Positions 1 through 5,826 of a stretch of 6,371 nucleotides of DNA are shown one piece after another. The stretch covers positions 1-6,371 of the forward strand of contig JAKADE010000172.1 of NCBI GenBank assembly GCA_021820785.1. The letters are read 5' to 3'. The position numbers were made by a program, and so were the translations under genes. Source of the DNA: Pseudomonadota bacterium. Lineage in GTDB: Bacteria; Pseudomonadota; Gammaproteobacteria; Steroidobacterales; Steroidobacteraceae. Under the pieces are notes generated by a model. It was not told the DNA's origin, made no database searches, and worked only from the letters and a program-made list of their open reading frames with translations. Numbering within the stretch: position 1 is the first letter of the stretch; every line of letters starts with the position of its first letter.

Positions 1-642
1 GCCGATGCCCGCGAACAGATGATCGAACACCAGGTCCGCGCCTGGGATGTGCTCGATGAGCGCGTTCTCGACACCCTGCGCAAGGTACCGCGTGAGCACT
101 TCACGCCCCCGCAGTACCGCTTCATGGCCTATGCCGACGCGGAAGTGCCCCTGCCGGGCGGGCAGCACATGCTGCGCCCGAGCGTGGTCGGACGGCTGCT
201 TGCGGCGCTGGAGCTGACCGGCCGGGAGCGGGTCCTGGAGATCGGCACCGGATCTGGCTTCGTCACGGCCTGCCTGTCGAGTCTCGCCAAATCGGTCCAG
301 TCGCTCGAAATCGTGCCCGAGCTGGCCGACATGGCCCGCCGGATGATCGGCTCGATGGGACTGCGCGACATCGACGTGGTGCCGACTGATGCGCTCACCT
401 TCGAACCGACCGGCCGCTTCGAGGCGATCGCCGTGACGGCCTCGATGCCGGTATACGACAGCCGCTGGCAGCGTTCGCTCAGCATCGGCGGGCGGCTGTT
501 CGTCGTCGTGGGCGACGCCCCGGTGATGGAAGCGAAGCTGATCCGCCGGGTGGCCGAAGACGCCTGGACCGAAGAGAGCCTGTTCGAGACGGTCATCGAT
601 CCGCTGGTGCACGCTGAACGGCCGGTAGCGTTCAAGTTCTGA
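1..642 (+). CDS. Protein-L-isoaspartate O-methyltransferase family protein (5' partial)
   Basis: This is a SAM-dependent methyltransferase of the PIMT (Pcm) family. Canonical members are cytoplasmic and methylate L-isoaspartyl residues in damaged proteins to start their repair. The SAM-binding motif I is clear: VLEIGTGSGF at residues 72-81, counted from the Met at position 19, followed by an acidic motif around SLEIVPEL. The N-terminal VPREHFTP and AYADAEVPLPGGQ blocks and the late GGRLFVVVG strand are also family hallmarks. The frame is open back to base 1 (codons for ADAREQ before that Met), and family members usually begin several residues before the equivalent REQMIEHQVR. I therefore treat the Met at 19 as internal and the gene as truncated by the window edge. 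The loop after GGQ reads HMLRPSV, whereas classical Pcm has TISQP, so this is a divergent paralogue of the kind found beside tolC. Whether it repairs isoaspartate is uncertain. It is followed by tolC after 105 bases. Confidence 0.85.
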   Translation, partial: ADAREQMIEHQVRAWDVLDERVLDTLRKVPREHFTPPQYRFMAYADAEVPLPGGQHMLRPSVVGRLLAALELTGRERVLEIGTGSGFVTACLSSLAKSVQSLEIVPELADMARRMIGSMGLRDIDVVPTDALTFEPTGRFEAIAVTASMPVYDSRWQRSLSIGGRLFVVVGDAPVMEAKLIRRVAEDAWTEESLFETVIDPLVHAERPVAFKF

Positions 643-653
643 TCCGGGCAGCC

Positions 654-691
654 GGCGCCGCCCGAGGGACCCACCGGCCGGCGGCGGCGCC
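654..691 (+). terminator. GC-rich inverted repeat between the methyltransferase gene and tolC, possible weak terminator
   Basis: A perfect 9-base inverted repeat, GGCGCCGCC at 654-662 and GGCGGCGCC at 683-691, begins 12 bases after the methyltransferase stop codon. The 20-base loop is itself GC-rich and could pair in other ways. Downstream there is only a broken pyrimidine tract (CCTCTTTCTC) rather than a clean T run. It may be a weak intrinsic terminator or attenuator before tolC, or a chance product of the high GC content. Confidence 0.25.
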
Positions 692-737
692 AGCCTCTTT
701 CTCATCGGGTGCAACTTTGCGCCCCGTGCGGTGTTTT

Positions 738-742
738 AGGGA
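738..742 (+). promoter_or_regulatory. Ribosome binding site of tolC
   Basis: AGGGA lies five bases before the ATG at 748. It selects this start over the in-frame GTG at 709, which would add 13 residues (MQLCAPCGVLGIH) in front of an otherwise normal signal peptide. No convincing sigma70 promoter is visible in the 105-base gap. The promoter may lie inside the upstream gene, or tolC may be co-transcribed with it. Confidence 0.6.
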
Positions 743-747
743 TACAT

Positions 748-2214
748 ATGCGAAGCACCCCCCGTCATCTGATCCTGGCAGCAGTGAGCGGAGCGCTGGC
801 GCTCGGCCTTTCGGCCGCGGCTTCGGCGACGAACTTCCTGCAGGTCTACCACGAAGCGTTGCAGAACGACCCGACCTACCGGCAGGCGTACGCCACCTAC
901 ATGGCGGCACGCGAGGTGCGCCCGGAAGCCTGGGCCGCGCTGCTGCCGCAGATCTCCGCCACGGCGGGCAAGACCTGGAGCCACTCCGCCGGCAGCAGCG
1001 GTCAGATCGGCAGCACCGCGAACAACACGTTCTACACCTACAACCTCAGAAGCAGCTCCAATACCGCGGCCAAGCAGTGGAGTCTCGACCTCACGGAGAA
1101 CCTGTTCTCCTGGACGGACTGGATGAACCTCAAGGCGGCCAACAAGCAGGTCGCCGAGGCCCAGGCCAACTATGAGGCGGCCGCCCAGGGCCTGATCCTG
1201 CGCACCGCGACGGCGTACTTCAATGTGCTCGCCGCCGTCGACACGCTGCACGCTCAGGAGTCCTCTCTGAAGGCGCTCACGCTCGGCCTGACGCAGGCCA
1301 AGGAGCGCTTCAAGGTCGGGTTGATCGCCATCACCGACGTGGAGCAGGCGCGCGCGGCGCGCGACACGGCGGCCGCCGCCGTGATCACCGCCAAGCAGAC
1401 GCTGGCCAATGCGCTCGATCAGCTGCAGGTGATTACGGGCACGCAGTACTCGGAACTCACCGAACCGGGCACGGCCCTGCCGCTCGCCATGCCGCACCCG
1501 GCCGACCAGCAGGCGTGGGTTCAGACCTCGCTGAAGCAGAACCTTGCGCTCATCGCGAGCCGCATGGCCGCAGATGTCGCCCAGGACAACGTGCGTGCCG
1601 CGTTCGGCAGCGACATCCCGACGATCAGCCTGGTGGCGAGCCGCTCCTACAGCAGTGACAACACCAACCAGACGATTTTCGGCCAGGATTTCCACGGCCT
1701 CGGCTCGACCAGCAACGACCGGCAGATCGGCATCGAGTTCTCGCTGCCACTGTTCAGCGGCGGCGGCGATGAGGCGCGCATCCACCAGACCCAGTACCAG
1801 GCCATGGCCGCCCAGGATGCCGTCGAGCAGGCGTCCCGCTCGACCGTCCAGCAGGCTCGCGATGCCTATCTCGGCGTGATCACCGGAATTGCCAATGTGC
1901 GTGCGCTGCGCCAGGCGATGACCTCGAGTGAGACGGCGTTCCAGGCGACGCAGGCCGGCTACAAGGTCGGCACCCAGACCGAGGTCGACGTGCTCAATGC
2001 GTTGAGCTCCCTGGTGGCCGCACAGACCAACTACGCCACCAGCCGCTACAGCTACATCAACAGCATCATCCAGCTGCAGTACGCGGCCGGCACGCTCACC
2101 CCGTCCGAGGTCGCCACCATCAACGGGTGGCTCACCAAGACGGTGAGTGTTGGCCCGAGCGGCGCCATGACCCCCGAGGGCATGACCCCGCCGCCGGCGC
2201 CCCCGGAAAAATAG
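748..2214 (+). CDS. tolC: TolC family outer-membrane efflux/secretion channel
   Basis: This is the trimeric outer-membrane exit duct used by type I secretion systems and RND/MFS/ABC efflux pumps: a beta-barrel in the outer membrane with a long alpha-helical tunnel through the periplasm. The 488-residue product matches the family's usual length. Residues 1-27 form a Sec signal peptide: basic MRSTPRH, a hydrophobic core, and likely cleavage after ASA at residue 27. The mature protein shows the typical internal duplication, roughly residues 30-235 and 255-450. Barrel strands occur near LDLTENLFSW (113-122) and again near IEFSLPLFSGG (329-339), and each half ends in long Ala/Gln-rich helices (for example 130-225). 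GYKVGTQTEVDVLNA (404-418) is a strong TolC signature. A Pro-rich tail (468-488) follows the last helix. The gene ends 14 bases before a convergent glycosyltransferase gene. No pump or adaptor gene is beside it, so its partner is probably encoded elsewhere. Confidence 0.93.
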   Translation: MRSTPRHLILAAVSGALALGLSAAASATNFLQVYHEALQNDPTYRQAYATYMAAREVRPEAWAALLPQISATAGKTWSHSAGSSGQIGSTANNTFYTYNLRSSSNTAAKQWSLDLTENLFSWTDWMNLKAANKQVAEAQANYEAAAQGLILRTATAYFNVLAAVDTLHAQESSLKALTLGLTQAKERFKVGLIAITDVEQARAARDTAAAAVITAKQTLANALDQLQVITGTQYSELTEPGTALPLAMPHPADQQAWVQTSLKQNLALIASRMAADVAQDNVRAAFGSDIPTISLVASRSYSSDNTNQTIFGQDFHGLGSTSNDRQIGIEFSLPLFSGGGDEARIHQTQYQAMAAQDAVEQASRSTVQQARDAYLGVITGIANVRALRQAMTSSETAFQATQAGYKVGTQTEVDVLNALSSLVAAQTNYATSRYSYINSIIQLQYAAGTLTPSEVATINGWLTKTVSVGPSGAMTPEGMTPPPAPPEK

Positions 2215-2252
2215 CCCGCAGCCGCCGCTCAGGACGCGGAGCGGGGACGGGC
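2205..2252 (-). terminator. Probable intrinsic terminator of the minus-strand glycan cluster
   Basis: Read on the minus strand, 2252-2247 pairs with 2219-2214 (five GC pairs plus one G-T). The inside can fold further, either as CCGCTC at 2244-2239 with GAGCGG at 2230-2225 or through an alternative 2244-2240/2226-2222 pairing. The outer stem is followed directly by TATTTTTCC (2213-2205). The hairpin contains the stop codon of the glycosyltransferase gene (2231-2229). Its T tract is the complement of the last codons and stop of tolC. Placement at the end of the minus-strand cluster supports the call; no transcript data are available. Confidence 0.45.
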
Positions 2253-3299
2253 GATCAGTCCGGCCAGCGCATCGAGCGCAACCTGAGCGCCGTCGGCGAG
2301 CGACAGCGCCGCGATGCGCCCGATCATCGCCTGACGGCGCGACTCATCCTCGATCACGCCGCGCGCCACCGCCGCGATATCGGCGGCATCGAGCCGCGCC
2401 GGCACCGCGACACCCGCCTGGGCGCAGCGGCGCACACGAATCGGCTGGTCCCGATTGATCGGCGCCGCGACGCACGGCACGCCGCACGCCACTGCCTGCA
2501 GCAGCGTCTGGCCGCCATTGGTCACCACCAGGCGCGCCTGGCGCATCAGCGCAAACAACTCGTGCTGCGGCAGGAACGGGTGGGTACTCAATCCCTGCGG
2601 CTGCGGCCCTTCGCCCGGCCCGACGTACACGGTCGGCACCCCCGACTCGGCGAGCAGCACGGCGGCGGCCCGGAACCGTGACGGCGCATCCGGAGCATTG
2701 GGCGGCGCGGCGCCACCGCCTGGTACGACCAGCACGGGCCCCGACGCCGCGGCGCCGCTCGCGTGCGGCGCTTCGTGCGCGCCTTGCGTGGGCGGCAGCA
2801 CGATGTCGAGGTAGCGCGGCGCCGGTTTGCCGCACAGCCAGCGGTTGAAGCGCTCGAAGGGCACCGGACCGCCGGAGATGAAGCGCGGAAAGGCGATCCA
2901 GTGCTCATCGATCAGGCGCATCCAGCGCAGACGCGCAGCCTTCAGCCGCTTGCGGCGGCGATAGCTGATGAAGACCACCGCTGCGCCCGCATCGCGCGCG
3001 GCACGGAACTGCGCGGTGCGGCCGGCATTGGCGAACACCACCACGTCCGGGCGGAATGTGTTGATGGCCGCAACGACCTCCGGCGTATGGAACGTCGGCG
3101 AGGATGGCAGCAGCGTCGACTCGAACGGGGTGCTCGGCGCATACGGCGCGTTCCGGTTGACGAGGAAATGGATCGCGGCCTGCGGCCAGCGGCGCTGCGC
3201 GGCCTGGGCGATGGCGAGCGACTGGAAATACTCCCCCATTCCGGTCGGTCCGGAGACCGGCACGAACAGCAGGCGAGGGGCGCCCGGCACGGCGTTCAT
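2229..3299 (-). CDS. MurG-like GT-B glycosyltransferase (family 28 C-terminal type)
   Basis: This predicted cytoplasmic or membrane-peripheral glycosyltransferase has a GT-B fold. The N-terminal domain opens with a beta strand and a Gly-rich turn (RLLFVPVSGPTGMGEY, residues 9-24), as in MurG and related enzymes. A second Rossmann domain starts near VLVVPGGG (189-196). It carries the donor-site segment TNGGQTLLQAVACGVPCVAAP (260-280) followed by INRDQPIRVRRC, comparable with the Gly/Ala, acidic and DQ motifs of MurG and PseG-type enzymes. A strongly basic stretch (residues 113-130, rich in Arg and Lys) could contact membrane phospholipids; that is inference. The 356 residues are normal for the fold. 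I chose the ATG at 3299, although its Shine-Dalgarno is poor (GGGGCGAAC precedes it). An in-frame GTG at 3353 would add 18 residues and overlap the UXS gene by 11 bases. The gene is last in the minus-strand cluster. Donor and acceptor cannot be told from sequence; UDP-xylose is conceivable from the neighbour, and true MurG is unlikely outside a cell-wall cluster. Confidence 0.75.
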   Translation of the reverse strand: MNAVPGAPRLLFVPVSGPTGMGEYFQSLAIAQAAQRRWPQAAIHFLVNRNAPYAPSTPFESTLLPSSPTFHTPEVVAAINTFRPDVVVFANAGRTAQFRAARDAGAAVVFISYRRRKRLKAARLRWMRLIDEHWIAFPRFISGGPVPFERFNRWLCGKPAPRYLDIVLPPTQGAHEAPHASGAAASGPVLVVPGGGAAPPNAPDAPSRFRAAAVLLAESGVPTVYVGPGEGPQPQGLSTHPFLPQHELFALMRQARLVVTNGGQTLLQAVACGVPCVAAPINRDQPIRVRRCAQAGVAVPARLDAADIAAVARGVIEDESRRQAMIGRIAALSLADGAQVALDALAGLIARPRSAS

Positions 3300-3342
3300 G
3301 TTCGCCCCGGCGCGCACGCCCCGGGCCGGCGACGGCGCGGGC

Positions 3343-4308
3343 TCACGCACCACTCGGCAGGAAGCGGCGGAAATACTCGATGGTCGGGGCCAGTCCGTCG
3401 GCCAGTGCGACCGAGGGCTGCCAGCCGAGCAGTTGCTGCGCCTTGGTGATGTCCGGCTGGCGCTGCTTCGGGTCGTCGGCCGGCAGCGGCGCGAAGGTGA
3501 TGCGCGAGCGCGAGCCGCACTGGCGCACGACGACCTCGGCCATCTCGCGCACCGTCATCTCATTGGGATTGCCGAGATTGATCGGTCCGGTGACCTCATC
3601 GGGGGAGTTCATCAGGCGCACCAGGCCCTCGACCAGATCCGAGACGTAGCAGAACGAGCGGGTCTGGCTGCCATCGCCGTACAGCGTGATCGGCTCCCCG
3701 CGCAGCGCCTGCATCACGAAATTCGACACCACGCGGCCGTCGTTGGGATGCATGTACGGCCCGTAGGTGTTGAAGATCCGAGCCACCTTGATGCGCAGCC
3801 GGTGCTGCCGGTAATAATCGAAGAACAGCGTCTCGGCGCAGCGCTTGCCCTCGTCGTAGCAGGCGCGCGGCCCGATCGGGTTGACGTTGCCCCAGTACTC
3901 CTCGGTCTGCGGATGCGTGGTCGGATCGCCGTACACCTCGCTGGTGGAGGCCTGCAGGATTTTCGCCCGCACGCGCTTGGCGAGCCCGAGCATGTTGATC
4001 GCGCCGTGCACCGAAGTCTTGGTGGTCTGCACCGGGTTGTTCTGGTAGTGCACGGGCGAGGCCGGACAGGCCAGGTTGTAGATCTCGTCGACCTCGACGA
4101 ACAGCGGGAAGGTGACGTCGTGACGCAGCAGCTCGAAATTCGGGCTGGCGAGCAGGTCCGCGACGTTCTCGCGCGTGCCGGTATAGAAATTGTCGACGCA
4201 CAGCACGTCGTTGCCTTCCTCGACCAGCCGCCGGCACAGATGTGCGCCGATGAACCCGGCACCGCCGGTGACCAGGATTCGCTTGCGCAGTGAATAACGC
4301 GTGTTCAT
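3343..4308 (-). CDS. uxs: UDP-glucuronate decarboxylase (UDP-xylose synthase), extended SDR
   Basis: This cytoplasmic NAD-dependent enzyme converts UDP-glucuronic acid to UDP-xylose and CO2, supplying xylosyl donor for glycans. The N-terminal Rossmann motif is GGAGFIG (15-21). The active site shows STSEVYGDP (121-129), containing the Ser/Thr and the Glu typical of UXS, and the YDEGK catalytic Tyr-Lys pair (Y151, K155). [35 protein letters not shown] and GDGSQTRSF (R217) are UXS-specific blocks that separate it from GalE, RmlB and ArnA-type relatives. The 321-residue length fits the compact bacterial form, with no membrane anchor. The ATG at 4308 is preceded by GGGAA at 4316-4312 with a short spacer, and the Rossmann strand begins nine residues in, so the start is well supported. 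It lies 46 bases downstream of the DUF6165 gene and just before the MurG-like gene, suggesting one transcription unit. The UDP-glucuronate source (a Ugd enzyme) is not in the window. Confidence 0.95.
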   Translation of the reverse strand: MNTRYSLRKRILVTGGAGFIGAHLCRRLVEEGNDVLCVDNFYTGTRENVADLLASPNFELLRHDVTFPLFVEVDEIYNLACPASPVHYQNNPVQTTKTSVHGAINMLGLAKRVRAKILQASTSEVYGDPTTHPQTEEYWGNVNPIGPRACYDEGKRCAETLFFDYYRQHRLRIKVARIFNTYGPYMHPNDGRVVSNFVMQALRGEPITLYGDGSQTRSFCYVSDLVEGLVRLMNSPDEVTGPINLGNPNEMTVREMAEVVVRQCGSRSRITFAPLPADDPKQRQPDITKAQQLLGWQPSVALADGLAPTIEYFRRFLPSGA

Positions 4309-4354
4309 GGATTCCCGTGCCTGCCTTGAGCCCGGTGCGCTGCGCGCGGGCGTC

Positions 4355-4744
4355 TCAACGGTACGCCTGGTAGGACTTCTCCTCGAGAAGTCGTGAACCG
4401 AGCGCCAGGTTGATGCGCTTCTTCACCGCGGCGCGCTCGTCGTTCTCGATGTACACCGAACGGGCGAGCTCGATGAATTGCGCATCGAAGGCGCGCGCGG
4501 CCTCCTTGGCGCGGATGCGGTCCTCGATGTCCCACAGCCGCTCATTGACCGCCTGCAGCGCGCGCTCCTCGGTCGCCACGTCCGCCGTGCCGCACGCCTC
4601 GCGCCAGGTCTGCTCGAGCAGCTCGAGCTCCAGGCGCACGTTGGCGAGCTTGGCCGCATCGCTCATCCGCTCGGCCTTGATCCTGAGGATGGTGATCTTG
4701 TCGAGCAGTTCGCCCGGGGAGATCGGCACCAGAATGTCTTTCAT
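4355..4744 (-). CDS. Small helical DUF6165-type protein of the LPS cluster
   Basis: The 129-residue protein is soluble and apparently all-helical, with no signal peptide or membrane segment. Its function is unknown. I recognise it as resembling the DUF6165 family, based on [17 protein letters not shown] near the N-terminus, a central [12 protein letters not shown] (70-81), and a C-terminal half with [16 protein letters not shown] (98-112) ending in [10 protein letters not shown] (116-125). The two halves are charged and heptad-like and could form a helical hairpin or mediate protein contacts; that part is inference. Its ATG overlaps the stop codon of the GT9 gene as ATGA (4744-4741). It has no good Shine-Dalgarno of its own, so translational coupling is likely. 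UXS follows after 46 bases. Placement between a glycosyltransferase and a nucleotide-sugar enzyme suggests a role in LPS or glycan assembly. A much longer open frame running through the start (to about 5242) is an artefact of reading antisense and out-of-frame through the GT9 gene; the conserved protein begins at [10 protein letters not shown]. Confidence 0.8.
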   Translation of the reverse strand: MKDILVPISPGELLDKITILRIKAERMSDAAKLANVRLELELLEQTWREACGTADVATEERALQAVNERLWDIEDRIRAKEAARAFDAQFIELARSVYIENDERAAVKKRINLALGSRLLEEKSYQAYR

Positions 4745-5793
4745 GGCCGCAATGCTAGCAATTCGTCGAGCTTTGCGGTCACCTGCTGCACCTCGATCAG
4801 GTCCATCACGCCCGGCACCTCGATCTTCGTGGTCCAGGGCAGCTGCTCGGGCTCGCAGCCGCGCAGGCGCCGCGCCGCCTCGGGGTAGGCATCGACGCAC
4901 CAGCGACGCGACAGGTAGGGTCCGCTGCGCTCGGGATTGGTGGCTGCGTACAGCCCGATCACCGGCGTGCCGACCATGGTGGCCATGTGCGCCGGACCGG
5001 AGTCCGGGCTCACCAGCACGGTGGCGCGCGCCAGCAGCGCGAGCAGCTGCGGCAGCGTGTCGCGTCCGATCTGGTTGCACAGCTGAAGCTGCGCGGCGCG
5101 CTCGATCTGCTCGCCCATCCGACGCTCGCTGGCCGAGGGTCCTCCGGCGAGGATCACGCGCATCCCATGACGGCGCACCGCATGCTCGGCGAGCGCCGCA
5201 TAGCGCTCGGGCCGCCAGTTGCGCAGCGCATGACTCGAGCACGGACTGATCACGAGCGTCGGGCGTTCATCGGGGATGAGGCGCTCGGCGTACTCGAGTG
5301 CCTCGGCCGGCAGGGGCAGGTCCCAGCGCAGTACCCGCTCGGTGATGCCGAGGGCGGCCGGAAAGCCAAAGAAGCTGTCGAGCACGTGCTCGCGGGCGCG
5401 CGCGGCGATCTGCGCGCTGGTGAACAGCCACTGCAGCTCGCGCGCCCGGGCACGATCGAAGCCGAGCCGCACCCTGGCGCTGACCAGTCGCGACAGCAGG
5501 CTCGCGCGCAGCGACAGCTGCATGTGCATCAGCACGTCGAATCGGCGCCCGGCGAGGCGTGCGCGCAGCTCGCGCGCCGCGGAGAGCCCGGCGCGCTTCT
5601 CGACGGTGATAAACTCCACCCCCTCGATCAGCCCGAGCAGCCGCGCCTCCGCCTTACCGATGATCCACGTCAACTGCGTCTCGGGCCAGCTGCGCTGCAG
5701 CGTGCGTATCACCGGCACGACATGGCACGTGTCGCCGAGCGCGGAAAGCCTGAGGATGCACACGGAGCGCGGCGGTCGGTCTGCAGGCAGCAT
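4741..5793 (-). CDS. Glycosyltransferase family 9 protein (LPS heptosyltransferase type)
   Basis: The protein belongs to the WaaC/WaaF/WaaQ superfamily, cytoplasmic-face GT-B enzymes that transfer heptose (or a related sugar) from an ADP-sugar to the LPS core. The N-terminal signature ILRLSALGDTCHVVPVIRTL (13-32) contains the conserved Gly-Asp pair with the catalytic-type Asp21. The second domain carries LVISPCSSHALRNW (180-193) and the hallmark SPDSGPAHMATMVGTPVIGLY (262-282), with the D-x-G-x-x-H core at 264-269, followed by TNPERSGPY. The 350 residues are typical. I chose the ATG at 5793 because the conserved strand starts 10 residues later. Shine-Dalgarno support there is poor, and in-frame GTGs at 5796 and 5865 are alternatives; the latter would overlap kdkA. 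It is first in the minus-strand cluster and overlaps the next gene by ATGA. Divergent kdkA supports an LPS-core role. The exact sugar and acceptor cannot be deduced, so no waa symbol is given. Confidence 0.88.
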   Translation of the reverse strand: MLPADRPPRSVCILRLSALGDTCHVVPVIRTLQRSWPETQLTWIIGKAEARLLGLIEGVEFITVEKRAGLSAARELRARLAGRRFDVLMHMQLSLRASLLSRLVSARVRLGFDRARARELQWLFTSAQIAARAREHVLDSFFGFPAALGITERVLRWDLPLPAEALEYAERLIPDERPTLVISPCSSHALRNWRPERYAALAEHAVRRHGMRVILAGGPSASERRMGEQIERAAQLQLCNQIGRDTLPQLLALLARATVLVSPDSGPAHMATMVGTPVIGLYAATNPERSGPYLSRRWCVDAYPEAARRLRGCEPEQLPWTTKIEVPGVMDLIEVQQVTAKLDELLALRP

Positions 5794-5812
5794 CACGGGG
5801 GGAGTTGGAGTG

Positions 5813-5817
5813 AGGAG
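5813..5817 (+). promoter_or_regulatory. Ribosome binding site of kdkA
   Basis: AGGAG lies nine bases before the GTG at 5827 and is the strongest Shine-Dalgarno in this part of the window. It favours 5827 as the kdkA start over the ATG at 5887, which would cut into the conserved PIAGGAMLYN segment. It sits in the 33-base gap between the divergent kdkA and GT9 starts. Confidence 0.55.
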
Positions 5818-5826
5818 CGCGATCCG

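Noticed and set aside
717..746. Possible promoter TTGCGC / GATACA before tolC
   Set aside because: The would-be -10 element overlaps the ribosome binding site and leaves no leader, so it is not a credible promoter.
709..747. Upstream GTG start for tolC
   Set aside because: It would place 13 residues including two cysteines before a normal signal peptide, and the ATG at 748 has a better ribosome binding site.
736..1785. Long minus-strand open frame antisense to tolC
   Set aside because: The translation is Arg/Gly/Leu-rich with no recognisable domain. It lies wholly opposite a clear TolC and is expected from stop-poor GC-rich DNA.
2968..4293. Long plus-strand open frame (about 440 codons) opposite UXS and the MurG-like gene
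   Set aside because: The opposite strand encodes strongly conserved UXS motifs in the same interval. The plus-strand product is low-complexity, rich in Arg, Ala and His, with no family features.
4745..5242. Extension of the DUF6165 gene to a 295-residue protein
   Set aside because: The extra N-terminal part reads the GT9 gene in the wrong frame. The conserved protein begins at [10 protein letters not shown] with an ATGA overlap, which is the usual arrangement.
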